Source: Burkholderia sp. BCC0322
Lineage (GTDB): Bacteria; Pseudomonadota; Gammaproteobacteria; Burkholderiales; Burkholderiaceae
Length of the DNA stretch: 64,000 nt
Reading direction: 5' to 3'
Assembly: GCF_902833045.1 (NCBI RefSeq)
Contig: NZ_CADFDU010000001.1
Coordinates: 761,927-825,926, forward strand
Shown here: positions 34,993-43,975 of the stretch, piece by piece
How the letters are laid out: every line of letters begins with the position of its first letter
Numbering within the stretch: the first letter of the stretch is position 1
Program-made: the position numbers and the translations under genes
Notes under the pieces: model-generated
What the model was told of the DNA's origin: nothing
Seen by the model: the letters and a program-made list of their open reading frames with translations, nothing else
Database searches by the model: none

Positions 34993-35886
34993 TCAAGGGC
35001 GTCCGCCCGACACCACCTGCGCGGCCATCCACTCGCGCATCATGACGATCGCGTCGTCGTCGCGCCGCTCGGCCGGGTACACGAGATAGAACCCCACCGA
35101 CAGCGGAAACGCGAAATCGAACGGCTTGCACAGCCTGCCCGCGGCGATGTCGCGCTCGACCAGCGGATCGGTGGCGAGCGCGATGCCCTGGCCGGCGACG
35201 GCCGCATCGATCGCGAGCGACGTCTGGTTGAAGCGCAACCCCTTGTGCGGATCGACGTCGACGGGCTCGGGCATCGCGGCGAGGAACTCGGGCCACAGGT
35301 CGTGCGCGTCGTGCAGCAGCACGTGGCCGGCGAGCGCGCGCGGCGACGCGGGCGCGGCCAGCAGCGCAGGGCTGCACACCGCGCACACGTCGAGCGGGAA
35401 CAGCGCATGCGTGGCGAGATGCTTGCCGAACGGCGGCTTGCCATAGCGGATCGCGAGATCGACACCGTCGTGGCGGAACGTCGCGATCTGCGGGTCGGCG
35501 ATCACGCGCACGTCGTAGTCGGGATGCGCATCGGTGAACTGCGCGAGCCGCGGGATCAGCCATTTCGACGCGAACGACGGCGTCGTGCTGATGGTCAGCG
35601 CGGCGCGCCGCTTCACGAGTTTGTCGGTCGCGTCGGCGATCGCATGCAGCGCGCGCTGCACGTCGGAGAAGTACGCGGCGCCGTCATGCGTCAGTGCGAG
35701 GCCGCGCGGCAGGCGTTCGAACAGCTTCAGGCCGAGCACGTCCTCGAGGTGGCGCACCTGCTGCGCGACGGCGCCCTGCGTGACGCCGATCTCGTCGGCG
35801 GCGGCGCGGAAATTGAGGTGCCGCGCGGACACTTCGAACGCGCGAAGCGCATTCAGCGGCGGCAGGCGGGAGGGGCGAGGCGGCAT
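34993..35886 (-). CDS. LysR-family regulator (GcvA-like)
   Basis: A 297-aa LysR regulator. It starts PPLNALRAFEVSARHLNFRAA, the characteristic GcvA/AmpR-group N-terminus, with GVTQGAVAQQVRHLE in the recognition helix. The effector domain follows at about 90-290. The gene is divergent from the SDR gene at 36021 across 134 bp, which suggests it controls that gene. It converges with the FMN protein gene. Confidence 0.9.
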   Translation of the reverse strand: MPPRPSRLPPLNALRAFEVSARHLNFRAAADEIGVTQGAVAQQVRHLEDVLGLKLFERLPRGLALTHDGAAYFSDVQRALHAIADATDKLVKRRAALTISTTPSFASKWLIPRLAQFTDAHPDYDVRVIADPQIATFRHDGVDLAIRYGKPPFGKHLATHALFPLDVCAVCSPALLAAPASPRALAGHVLLHDAHDLWPEFLAAMPEPVDVDPHKGLRFNQTSLAIDAAVAGQGIALATDPLVERDIAAGRLCKPFDFAFPLSVGFYLVYPAERRDDDAIVMMREWMAAQVVSGGRP

Positions 35887-36020
35887 CGTCAGGCTGTAGA
35901 AAAACTATCGGCTGAAGGCAGAAATACTGGTTCGACAGTCATGATTGATGCGCCTACATTACCACCATGGCGCACCAAACGGCGGTTGCGCGGCGGCAGG
36001 ATTCGAACGAGGAGCAAATC

Positions 36021-36725
36021 GTGACTGTAGAAAAAGTAGCGTTGATCACGGCGGCAGGCAAGGGCATGGGTGCGGCGATCGCGCGCGAACTGGCGGCGAC
36101 GGGCTATCGCGTCGCGCTGATGTCGCCGTCCGGCAGCGCGGTGGCGCTCGGCGAGGAACTGGGCGGGTTCGGCCTCCAGGGCTCGGTGACGGACGAAGCC
36201 GATATCGACCGGCTCGTGCAGGAAACGGTCGCGCGCTACGGCCGCATCGATGCGGTCGTGAACAACACCGGGCATCCGCCGAAGGGCGACCTGCTGGCGA
36301 TCACCGACGACAACTGGCACGCGGGGCTCGACCTGATCCTGCTGAACGTGGTGCGCGTGATGCGCCGCGTGACGCCGATCTTCCAGAAGCAGGGCGGCGG
36401 CGCGGTAGTCAACATCTCGAGCTTCGCGGCGGACGCGCCCGAGCAGCCGATGCCCGTTTCGTCGGCATTGCGCGCGGCGCTGAGCGCGTGGACGCGTCTT
36501 TACGCGGAACGCTATGCGGCCGAGAACATCCGGATGAACGCGGTGCTGCCGGGCTTCATCGACAGCTGGCCGGAAACGCCGGAGATCGTCGCACGCATTC
36601 CGGCCGGCCGCTTCGGCAAGACCGGCGAGATCGCGAAGACGGTCGCGTTCCTGCTGTCGGACGGCGCGGGCTACATCACCGGGCAGAACATTCGCGTCGA
36701 CGGCGCGATCGTCAAGGCGCTCTGA
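36021..36725 (+). CDS. short-chain dehydrogenase/reductase-fold protein lacking the YxxxK pair
   Basis: A 234-aa SDR-fold protein from GTG 36021, with GAGGAGC upstream. The nucleotide loop is atypical (TAAGKGMGAAIA, with an intact G-x-G core), and VNNTGHPP and VVNISSFAAD are normal. Where active SDRs carry Y-x-x-x-K, this protein reads SSALRAAL, with Ser for Tyr and Arg for Lys. It may not catalyse standard reduction, or may use other residues. The divergent LysR gene probably regulates it. The C-terminal GQNIRVDGAIVKAL is typical. Confidence 0.85.
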   Translation: MTVEKVALITAAGKGMGAAIARELAATGYRVALMSPSGSAVALGEELGGFGLQGSVTDEADIDRLVQETVARYGRIDAVVNNTGHPPKGDLLAITDDNWHAGLDLILLNVVRVMRRVTPIFQKQGGGAVVNISSFAADAPEQPMPVSSALRAALSAWTRLYAERYAAENIRMNAVLPGFIDSWPETPEIVARIPAGRFGKTGEIAKTVAFLLSDGAGYITGQNIRVDGAIVKAL

Positions 36726-36928
36726 GCGTCGCACCGGCGAGCGGTCGCGCAGGCCGGGCCGCTCGCCGCGCCTCCGGCAGTGGGTGAGCGGGCGTCATGC
36801 ACGGGAGACCATGCGGGTTCCTTCCGGGTGGCCGGGAACGAGCGCAACGCATTGCATGCAAACGGTCATCCAGTCACGGCACTGGACGTGGCGGGTTGTC
36901 AGCCGGAGTGGCGAAGTCGCCACCGGTG

Positions 36929-37783
36929 TTACGCGCCCCGGCAATAATCTGAATGGGGTGCAACGTGGGCTGCATCCCACTCGTTGTGATCCGACAGAAA
37001 GCGCAGGAGCGTCCAGTTGAATGTCCTGGCGCAGTCGAGATTCGGATGATGCCCGCTTCCCGGCAGCGCACTGAATCGTGCGCCCGGGATCATCGCGGCG
37101 AGCCGCTGGCCCTCGATCGCCGGGTGAACGCCATCGTCGTCGCTTTGCAGGACCAGTGTCTCGCTGCGGACGAGGTTCAATCGTCTGCGCACGTCGTGGT
37201 TCGCGATTCCCTCGCAAAGGCGCGCCAGGAAGGCCGAATCCGTGCCTGCCGCATGCGCATGGCCGATCTGATAAGCGATCTCTCCGTCTTCCGTTTGAGC
37301 AAACTCGGCGCTCACCATTAACGGCCACATTTCCTCGAACCAGCGAGTCGCGCCGTCGCCGCGCTGGAATCCGGCCTTCCAGAGTTCGAACCGGCGCGCG
37401 ACATCGTCGGCCACCAGGTTCGAGAAGCCGTTGCAGATGACCAGCTTGCCAACACGTGAGGGGGCGTCGATCGCCACCGATAGCGCAATGGCGCCACCGA
37501 GCGACAGGCCAACCAGGTTCGCGCTTTCCAGCCCGAGATGATCCAGCAGACATTCGAGGCCGCTGGCGCATGCTGGAATATCCAGCATGCGATCCGGACA
37601 GGACGACGCGCCGTGGCCGGGAAGGTCCGGCACGATCACGCGAAAACCCGCCTGACGCAGGAACGACATCTGGCGCGCCCACGCGCGCCCGCAACTGCCT
37701 AAATCGTGAATCAACAAAACGGGCGTGCCACTGCCGACATCCGCGTAGTAGAGATCGTGGTCTCCGAATGATAGTTTTGTCAT
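36929..37783 (-). CDS. alpha/beta hydrolase (enol-lactonase-like)
   Basis: A 284-aa alpha/beta hydrolase. The oxyanion region is LLIHDLGSCGRAW, the nucleophile Ser is in LVGLSLGGAIAL (about residue 95), the acid is in QSDDDGVH and the His in PGSGHHPNLD. It resembles 3-oxoadipate enol-lactonases and related esterases. It is divergently transcribed from a MarR regulator over a spacer carrying a MarR-type palindrome, so it is probably de-repressed by a small ligand, likely an aromatic acid or ester (inference). Confidence 0.88.
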   Translation of the reverse strand: MTKLSFGDHDLYYADVGSGTPVLLIHDLGSCGRAWARQMSFLRQAGFRVIVPDLPGHGASSCPDRMLDIPACASGLECLLDHLGLESANLVGLSLGGAIALSVAIDAPSRVGKLVICNGFSNLVADDVARRFELWKAGFQRGDGATRWFEEMWPLMVSAEFAQTEDGEIAYQIGHAHAAGTDSAFLARLCEGIANHDVRRRLNLVRSETLVLQSDDDGVHPAIEGQRLAAMIPGARFSALPGSGHHPNLDCARTFNWTLLRFLSDHNEWDAAHVAPHSDYCRGA

Positions 37784-37823
37784 GGGTCTGCTCCGTTGTC
37801 GCGCCCAACATGCGCTCTCGCGA

Positions 37824-37841
37824 TTATCTTAATATTGAGAT
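37824..37841. promoter_or_regulatory. MarR-type operator
   Basis: TATCTTAATATTGAGATA, an 18-bp palindrome with one mismatched pair, in the divergent region between the hydrolase and MarR genes. Size, AT-richness and position match operators of MarR/HpaR-type repressors, so control of both genes is likely. Confidence 0.7.
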
Positions 37842-37891
37842 ATATTGATGACAAGCGCTCAACGAGAGCCCCTTCAAATGCGAGGACATTC

Positions 37892-38428
37892 ATGATGGCG
37901 TGTGCCAAGGAGGATCATGTCGATCGGGTTGTGGCTCAATGGCGCCACGAACGCCCCGAGCTCGACGTCGCGTCGATGGAAATCTTTGGCCGGCTCGCGC
38001 GGCTTGCGAAGCACTGCGAGAAAGCGCGTACCGAGGCGCTTTCGCCGTTTGGATTCAAGGAAGGCGAATTCGACGTGCTGGCGACGCTTCGACGTGCCGG
38101 CAAGCCTTACGAACTGTCGCCGACGCAACTTTACCGCTCGCTCATGATCACGTCTGGAGCGATCACGAACCGATTGATGCGCCTGGAGCAGGCTGAACTC
38201 GTCGAGCGTGTGCCGAATCCACAGGACGGCCGAAGCCTCACCGTGCGGTTGACGCCAGCAGGTCTTGAGCTGATCGACCGGGCGGTGCATGTGCACGTGG
38301 ATACGCAGAATCTGCTGCTCGGAGGGCTCGATGTCGATGACCGTACCATGCTCGCGGCGCTCCTGAAGCAGGCGCTGCTCGCATTGCCGGGAGAGGAACT
38401 GCCACAGGACGAGGCTGGCTTGGCGTGA
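37892..38428 (+). CDS. MarR-family transcriptional regulator
   Basis: A 178-aa winged-helix regulator. The DNA-binding part is LSPTQLYRSLMITSGAITNRLMRLEQ followed by the wing NPQDGRSLTVRLT (the D-x-R turn is conserved), and long flanking helices dimerise. ATG 37892, with GCGAGGAC upstream, is preferred; ATG 37895 is equally possible. An operator palindrome lies about 60 bp upstream in the spacer shared with the hydrolase gene, suggesting repression of that gene and itself. Confidence 0.9.
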   Translation: MMACAKEDHVDRVVAQWRHERPELDVASMEIFGRLARLAKHCEKARTEALSPFGFKEGEFDVLATLRRAGKPYELSPTQLYRSLMITSGAITNRLMRLEQAELVERVPNPQDGRSLTVRLTPAGLELIDRAVHVHVDTQNLLLGGLDVDDRTMLAALLKQALLALPGEELPQDEAGLA

Positions 38429-38496
38429 TGGGAAAGGGCGATCGATGATCGCCGGAGTATCGCCGGGGCGTTGAGGGGAACCCGGAAAAAGTCCCG

Positions 38497-39477
38497 ATGA
38501 CAACAACAACGAGGAAAATCGTGCTCAACAGTAACGTATTGCGCCAGCTCGACTTACAAGACGTGATGGTGTTTCTGTGTCTGTACGAACACAAAAGCGC
38601 ACGCCGCACCGCCGAGGTCATGAGCATCAGCCAGCCCACCGTCAGCTATTGCCTGAAGCGGTTGCGCAATTGCTTTCACGACGTGCTCTTCGATGTCGAT
38701 CACGGCAGCCTCGTCGCGACGCCCAAGGCCGAGGCTATCGAGCCCTATCTGCGCAACGTGATCGATGCGGTGAACCACTGCGCCGACATGGATGACGACC
38801 AGGTGGTCGCGGCGGCGCGCCGCGTGATGCGTGTCTGTGCGCCGGAGTACTTCGAGCTGCTGCTGCTGCCGGGCGTGCTCGAGTCGTTCATGAAGCGTGG
38901 CCGCGAAACCTCGCTGATCGTCGATCGCCTCGGCCGCGAACTGCCGGTGGAACGGCTGCTGGCCGGAGAAATCGATTTCGCGATCGGCTTCGGCCCCGGC
39001 TATCACCGGCTGCATCCCGACCTGCAATGGGAATCGGTTCTTTCCGACACCTTCGTGTGCCTGACCGCGTCGCGCAAGCTCGCGCAGTCGACGCGCGTCT
39101 CGCTCGACGAATTCTGCGACATGGACCACGTGTTCCCGACGCCGTGGGTCTCCGAGCGCAACATGATCGACGGCTGGCTCGAAAAGCTCGGCCGCTCGCG
39201 CAGCATCGTCGCGCGCGCCAACACGTATCAGGCCTGCCTGAACATCGTTGCGCGGCTGCCGGTTGCGCTGACGTTGCCGCGGCGCCTGATCCCGTACCTG
39301 TCGATTCCGGCGACCGTGCAGATCTGCGAAGTGCCGCTTGGCTTCCCGACCTTTACGCTGGACGTGATCTGGTCGACGCCGATGGAGAGGAACCCCGACA
39401 TCCGCACCATGCGCACCCTGTTCAAGGATCTCGCGAGCGCCAACGCGCTCGAGCCGGGGGAATTGCCGCGCGCGTAG
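38497..39477 (+). CDS. LysR-family regulator of the dioxygenase/ligase cluster
   Basis: A 326-aa LysR regulator of the NodD-like group (LDLQDVMVFLCLYEHKSARR and MSISQPTVSYCLKRLRNCF). The effector domain spans about 105-310. It lies upstream of, and in the same direction as, a biosynthetic-looking operon starting 208 bp later. It is probably the pathway regulator, but nothing in the sequence shows its effector. Confidence 0.9.
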   Translation: MTTTTRKIVLNSNVLRQLDLQDVMVFLCLYEHKSARRTAEVMSISQPTVSYCLKRLRNCFHDVLFDVDHGSLVATPKAEAIEPYLRNVIDAVNHCADMDDDQVVAAARRVMRVCAPEYFELLLLPGVLESFMKRGRETSLIVDRLGRELPVERLLAGEIDFAIGFGPGYHRLHPDLQWESVLSDTFVCLTASRKLAQSTRVSLDEFCDMDHVFPTPWVSERNMIDGWLEKLGRSRSIVARANTYQACLNIVARLPVALTLPRRLIPYLSIPATVQICEVPLGFPTFTLDVIWSTPMERNPDIRTMRTLFKDLASANALEPGELPRA

Positions 39478-39639
39478 CCGCAACTTGCCCGCACTGGCCG
39501 GCGATCGCCGCCGTCCGGTTTATTGCCGGTGGGGAAGCAAAGCCGGGCTTCCTTGCAAGACCCTAAACAAAATTTACATCCACCATTTAATTTTTAAAAC
39601 GGTGTGCCCGGCCGTGTCGGTAGATTGGTCAGTGTTCGA

Positions 39640-39654
39640 CGAAGCAGTGCTTCG
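39640..39654. promoter_or_regulatory. dyad in the leader of the dioxygenase operon
   Basis: CGAAGCA G TGCTTCG, perfect 7-bp arms, centred about 40 bp before the dioxygenase start, within a wider GTTCGA...TTCGAAC context. It may be a LysR-regulator site or an mRNA hairpin. The upstream 39550-39600 stretch is AT-rich, as expected for the promoter. Confidence 0.4.
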
Positions 39655-39685
39655 AACGCAAAACTAACCACTCTGAGAGGCAACC

Positions 39686-40615
39686 ATGATGGATGTTGTT
39701 GACGTAGTCACTGCGCAGGTTCAGCACAAACCATTGCCGCGTTTCGGCTTCGAGTTGATCGAAAGCCTCGAGCCCGGTCAAAAGGCGATCGACCTTGTCG
39801 ATACCGACGGGTTGTACGAGCAGCTCGCCCATTCGGGTGTCGTGATCTATCGCAATTTCGCGGATACGCTCGAGGATTTCAATCACTTCGTCAGCCAGCA
39901 TTCGGCGCGCGTCACGTTCGATCCGGCTCGCAAGACCTCGACGGAAAACACCGCGGAAATCGATGCCGGCGACCTCGAAATGGGCCTGCACCGTGAGAAC
40001 GGCAACCTGCCGTTCACGCCTGACCTGCAATGGTTCTACTGCCTCGAGCCGGCTCGCGTCGGCTCCGAGACGACGATCTGCGACGGGCAGCGCGTGCTGC
40101 ACGAACTGACGCCGGCCGTGCGTCGCCTGTTCGAGCAACGCCAGATCAAGTATTCGCGCCGCATTCCCTGGCCGAACGTACAACGCTTCCTGAGCGTCGA
40201 GCTGCAGGTGCCGGCGCACGAAGTGAACGACTCGCATCTCGAGGTCGTCAACCAGCGCGTTCGAGGCCAGCACTATCGCCGTCTCGACCCGTTCCTCGTG
40301 TCGTCCGAGCGTGTGACCGATGCGATCATCACCAGCTGCTTCTCCGGCCGTCGTGCGTTCTGCAACTCGCTCCTCGGGCCGAGCGTGAACTATGAGCCGC
40401 CGCTGATCACGTGGGCCGACGGCACCGACATCGATTTCGAGGTGTGGGACGAAATCAAGGACGTGACCGCCCGTTATACGTACGACCTGTTCTGGAACAA
40501 GGGCGACATCGTCGTGATCGACAACAGTCGCGTGATGCACGGCCGCCGCCGTCTCGCGGACACGGGGCGCCGCATCTTCGGTGCGCAAAGCTATCGCAAG
40601 GGAGCCATTGCATGA
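39686..40615 (+). CDS. Fe(II)/2-oxoglutarate-dependent dioxygenase (TauD/ClaS-like)
   Basis: A 309-aa non-heme iron oxygenase of the TauD superfamily. The ligands are H102 and E104 (GLHRENGNLPF, H-x-E rather than H-x-D) and the distal H285 (SRVMHGRRR); the Arg of RRIFGAQSYR likely binds 2-oxoglutarate. GAGAGGCAACC precedes the ATG. Such enzymes hydroxylate, desaturate or halogenate biosynthetic intermediates. Its stop overlaps the ligase start (ATGA), so the two are coupled and probably act in one pathway. Confidence 0.88.
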   Translation: MMDVVDVVTAQVQHKPLPRFGFELIESLEPGQKAIDLVDTDGLYEQLAHSGVVIYRNFADTLEDFNHFVSQHSARVTFDPARKTSTENTAEIDAGDLEMGLHRENGNLPFTPDLQWFYCLEPARVGSETTICDGQRVLHELTPAVRRLFEQRQIKYSRRIPWPNVQRFLSVELQVPAHEVNDSHLEVVNQRVRGQHYRRLDPFLVSSERVTDAIITSCFSGRRAFCNSLLGPSVNYEPPLITWADGTDIDFEVWDEIKDVTARYTYDLFWNKGDIVVIDNSRVMHGRRRLADTGRRIFGAQSYRKGAIA

Positions 40616-42087
40616 TCAGCGCACTCATCGAACGTCATTTCGCCGAAGCGCCGAACCGTGTGGTCGTGCGCGAGATGGAAGGCCGCGAATACTCGCTGGA
40701 CGAACTGCGCGCGGACGTCGCGCGCATCGCGGCGACGCTGCAGGACGTCTATGGCGATTGCAGCGGCCTCGTCTTCGGGATCGCCGCCCGCTCCAGCTAC
40801 ACGTGGGTGGCGACGATGCTCGCGATCTTCCGCGTGAAGGCCGTGCTGCTGCCGGTGCCGATCGAATTCTCCGACGAGCAGATCGGCAGCCTGCTGCACA
40901 AGGCGACCGCGATCTTCACGCAGGACGCCCACACGGCCGCGCGGATCGGCGCGATCCTGCCCGGCATCGCGTGCATCGACGCCGCGAGCGAGCGCGGTGC
41001 ATGGCCGGCGGCGGGCGCAGCCACCGGCGAGCGGATCGAGCCGGGCATCTGCGGGATCATCCATACGTCCGGTACGACGTCGAAGCCGAAGGGCGTGAAG
41101 ATCCGCGACGAGGCTGTCGGCCTGCTGGTGACGAACGTGCTCAAGCGCGTGCCGGCCGGCCCGCTCGACTACCTGTCGATCGTGCCGATGAGCCTGCTGA
41201 TCGAACAGGTGCTCGGCGTGTTCCTGCCGGTGCTGTCCGGCGGCTCGCTGACGCTGATGCCCGCGAACTACGCCGAGTACGGCGCACGCAGCGGCAATGC
41301 GCGCGACTACCTGGACCTGATCGCCCGCGTCGATCCGAACTTCCTGTACCTGCCGCCGAAGCTGCTCGAGGAGGCCGACGCATTGCTGGAGTCGACCAGT
41401 ACGACGCAACTGTTCGGCCGCCGCAATCCGCACATCATCACGGGCGGCGCGAAGATTCCGGCCACCGTGCTCGAATCGCTGGACAAGCGCGGCGTCCAGG
41501 TCTACGAGGCCTACGGGCTCAGCGAGAACAGCTCGATCATCTCGCTGAATTACCCGGGGCAGCGCCGCATCGGCTCCGCCGGGACGCTGCTCGACGGGAT
41601 CGAGCCGGTGATCGTCGACGGCGAGTTGCGCGTGCGCACACCGACGCTCTGCGCGGGCTACTACAACTCGGACGATACGTCGTGCGAGCTCACCGACGGC
41701 TACCTGCACACCGGCGACATCGCCGAGATCGTCGACGGCTTCCTGTACATCACCGGTCGCAAGAAGCACGTGATCATCCTGTCGACGGCGCGCAACATCT
41801 CGCCGGAGTGGGTGGAGACGGTCTACAAGGAAAGTGCGCTGATCGACGACATCGTGGTGTTCGGCGAAGGGCGCGAAGAGCCGGCGGCGATCGTGCTGTC
41901 CGCGCACGACGAAGCGGCGGTGCGTGACGAGATGGCGCGGCTCGAACCGCGGCTCGCGGATTTCGCGCGCGTGCGGCGCTTCCGGGTCGTGACGGACATC
42001 GAACGGTTCCGCAAGGATTACTACACGGTCACCGGGCGGCCGCGCCGTCAGCTGATCGAGCGGGATCATGCGGCGTCGCTGTACTGA
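40612..42087 (+). CDS. AMP-dependent synthetase/ligase
   Basis: A 491-aa adenylate-forming enzyme of the ANL superfamily. The P-loop is IIHTSGTTSKPKGVK (about 145-160), followed by VYEAYGLSENSS, YLHTGDIAEI and GRKKHVIILSTARNI (hinge). The C-terminal lysine region (RFRKDYYTVTGRPRR) is present. It is shorter than typical acyl-CoA synthetases and has no carrier domain, so it probably activates a free acid for transfer by another enzyme. ATG 40612 overlaps the dioxygenase stop. Confidence 0.9.
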   Translation: MISALIERHFAEAPNRVVVREMEGREYSLDELRADVARIAATLQDVYGDCSGLVFGIAARSSYTWVATMLAIFRVKAVLLPVPIEFSDEQIGSLLHKATAIFTQDAHTAARIGAILPGIACIDAASERGAWPAAGAATGERIEPGICGIIHTSGTTSKPKGVKIRDEAVGLLVTNVLKRVPAGPLDYLSIVPMSLLIEQVLGVFLPVLSGGSLTLMPANYAEYGARSGNARDYLDLIARVDPNFLYLPPKLLEEADALLESTSTTQLFGRRNPHIITGGAKIPATVLESLDKRGVQVYEAYGLSENSSIISLNYPGQRRIGSAGTLLDGIEPVIVDGELRVRTPTLCAGYYNSDDTSCELTDGYLHTGDIAEIVDGFLYITGRKKHVIILSTARNISPEWVETVYKESALIDDIVVFGEGREEPAAIVLSAHDEAAVRDEMARLEPRLADFARVRRFRVVTDIERFRKDYYTVTGRPRRQLIERDHAASLY

Positions 42088-42100
42088 CCGGGAGCCGACC

Positions 42101-42727
42101 GTGCACATCGTACGAAGCTTTCATCCGGGCCAGAGCGCCTATCGCGAGATTCAGCTCGCGGTCTCTCAGCATTACTACCAGGCGCACGGCGCGCGTCCGG
42201 AGCCTCGCCCGGACCAGTTCTGGTGCCTGACCGATCGCGCGATGACGTTGCCCGGCTACGCGTGCCTGGGGCTCAGCTGGGGCGACAGCGCCCCGCTGTT
42301 CTCCGAGCACTACCTCGACGAATCGCTGACGAGCCTTTACGGGCTGTCGCGTGCGGAGCTGGTCGAGCTCGGGCAGTTCTCGTCGTTCGGCTCGAAGGGC
42401 GCCGGGCGCTACCTGATCGCGAACGTGTTCCGCACGCTGGCGCAGCATCACTACCGGTACGTACTGATGACGGCGACGGAGCGGGTGCGTCACATCGTGC
42501 AGTCGCTGCAAATCACCTATGACGATCTCGGCCGCGCCTGCGTGAGCCGGGTACGCGACAGGCATGTCGACTGGGGCACGTACTACGACAACTCGCCGCG
42601 CGTCATCATGGTGAAGATCGGCGATATGGCCTGGCGCAACGGCTTGCCGAAGTGGAGTCCGTTCGACGATCCGCCGTCGGCCCGCATGCCGCCGAGGCAG
42701 GTTGAATTCACCGCAAACGGTCACTGA
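42101..42727 (+). CDS. thermostable-hemolysin-family protein
   Basis: A 208-aa protein matching the thermostable hemolysin family pattern: SEHYLDESLTSLYGL, ELGQFSSFG, RYLIANVFRTLAQH, YVLMTATERVRHIV and DWGTYYDNSPRVIMV. The family is related to acyl-CoA N-acyltransferases and autoinducer synthases, and its members often sit beside AMP-ligases. GTG 42101 is chosen because GGGAG lies 8 bases upstream. It is 13 bp from the ligase gene. I infer an acyl or aminoacyl transferase step; haemolysis itself is unlikely. Confidence 0.75.
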   Translation: MHIVRSFHPGQSAYREIQLAVSQHYYQAHGARPEPRPDQFWCLTDRAMTLPGYACLGLSWGDSAPLFSEHYLDESLTSLYGLSRAELVELGQFSSFGSKGAGRYLIANVFRTLAQHHYRYVLMTATERVRHIVQSLQITYDDLGRACVSRVRDRHVDWGTYYDNSPRVIMVKIGDMAWRNGLPKWSPFDDPPSARMPPRQVEFTANGH

Positions 42728-42784
42728 TCCCGACGGGCCGCACGCATTCGCGTCGGCCTGTCCCGTCATTTCAGGAACGTCCCC

Positions 42785-43975
42785 ATGTCCGACTCAAAAA
42801 GATACGAAAACTTTCTCGTGTTCCTGGCGCCGCTGATCAACAGCGTCGGCGGGATCGCGATCGACCTCTACGCGCCGAGCATCCCGGCCATCGGTCGAGA
42901 ACTCAACGTCATGCCGAGCATGATGCAGAACACGATCACGATCACGCTCGTGTTCTATGCGATCGGCCAGCTCGCGTTCGGCATGCTGGCCGACTGGCTG
43001 GGCCGGCGCCCGTCGGTGCTGTTCGGCCTCGCGCTGTTCATCGCCGGCAGTGCGCTTGCGGTCGCCGCGCCGTCGTTCGAGGTACTGATGGCAGGACGCG
43101 CGATCCAGGGCTTCGCGATCGGGTCGTGCCAGGTCGTCGCGCGCGCCGTGCTGGTCGACCGGCTGAAGGGCGACCGCTTCCGCGTGGCGATCGTCTATCT
43201 CAGCCTGGCGTTCGGGCTCGGCCCCGTGATCGCGCCGTATATCGGCGGACACGTGCAGGAGTGGGCCGGCTGGCGCTGGAACTTCGTCGTCTACTGCGGC
43301 TACGGGCTCGTCGTGCTGTCGTTCGCTTTCGCGGGCCTGCGCGAGACGCTGCGACCGGAGTTGCGGCGCACGCCGCGGCAAACCATCGCGGGCTATCGCG
43401 AGATCCTGTCCGATTCCCACTTCCAGTCGGCGGTCGCGATGCTCGGGATGAGCTTCTCGGCATTCCTGATGTGGAACGTGATCGGGCCGTACATCGTGCA
43501 GTTCCGCCTCGGGCATTCGGCGTCGTATTTCGGTTCGACCGCGCTCGGCGTCGGGCTGTGCTACCTGTGCGGCACGACGCTGAACCGGAGCCTGATCCGG
43601 CGCTACAGCGGCGAGCAGCTGATGCGCGGCGGCATTGCGACCTTTGCGCTCGGGGTGGCCTGCGTGGCGTCGAGCGGCGGCGAGCTGATCCTGGTGACCG
43701 CACTCGGCGGGATCATGCTGATTGCGTTTGCGCAGGGCTTCATCTTCTCCAACGCGATGGCGCGCTCGATGGCCCTGTTCCCGGGCCGCGCGGGCGCCGC
43801 CGCGAGCCTGCAGGGGTGCCTGATGCTTGCGCTCGGCTCCATCGTGTCGGGGGTCGTCAGCGCGCTGCCCATGGAGACGAACGCGGCGATTGCCGTCATG
43901 TTCGCGTGTTTGCTGGGCGTGACCATGATCGGTTTCCGGCAACTGCATCGCCTGCATCCGCAGGTGGCGCGATGA
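42785..43975 (+). CDS. MFS drug-resistance transporter (Bcr/CflA type)
   Basis: A 396-aa membrane protein with twelve predicted helices. ADWLGRRPSVLFG is the MFS loop 2-3 motif, and the early GIAIDLYAPSIPAIGREL segment is typical of Bcr/CflA drug exporters. It is 57 bp after the hemolysin-family gene, in the same operon, and overlaps the DoxX start by 4 bp. It probably exports the product of the upstream enzymes or confers self-resistance. Confidence 0.9.
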   Translation: MSDSKRYENFLVFLAPLINSVGGIAIDLYAPSIPAIGRELNVMPSMMQNTITITLVFYAIGQLAFGMLADWLGRRPSVLFGLALFIAGSALAVAAPSFEVLMAGRAIQGFAIGSCQVVARAVLVDRLKGDRFRVAIVYLSLAFGLGPVIAPYIGGHVQEWAGWRWNFVVYCGYGLVVLSFAFAGLRETLRPELRRTPRQTIAGYREILSDSHFQSAVAMLGMSFSAFLMWNVIGPYIVQFRLGHSASYFGSTALGVGLCYLCGTTLNRSLIRRYSGEQLMRGGIATFALGVACVASSGGELILVTALGGIMLIAFAQGFIFSNAMARSMALFPGRAGAAASLQGCLMLALGSIVSGVVSALPMETNAAIAVMFACLLGVTMIGFRQLHRLHPQVAR

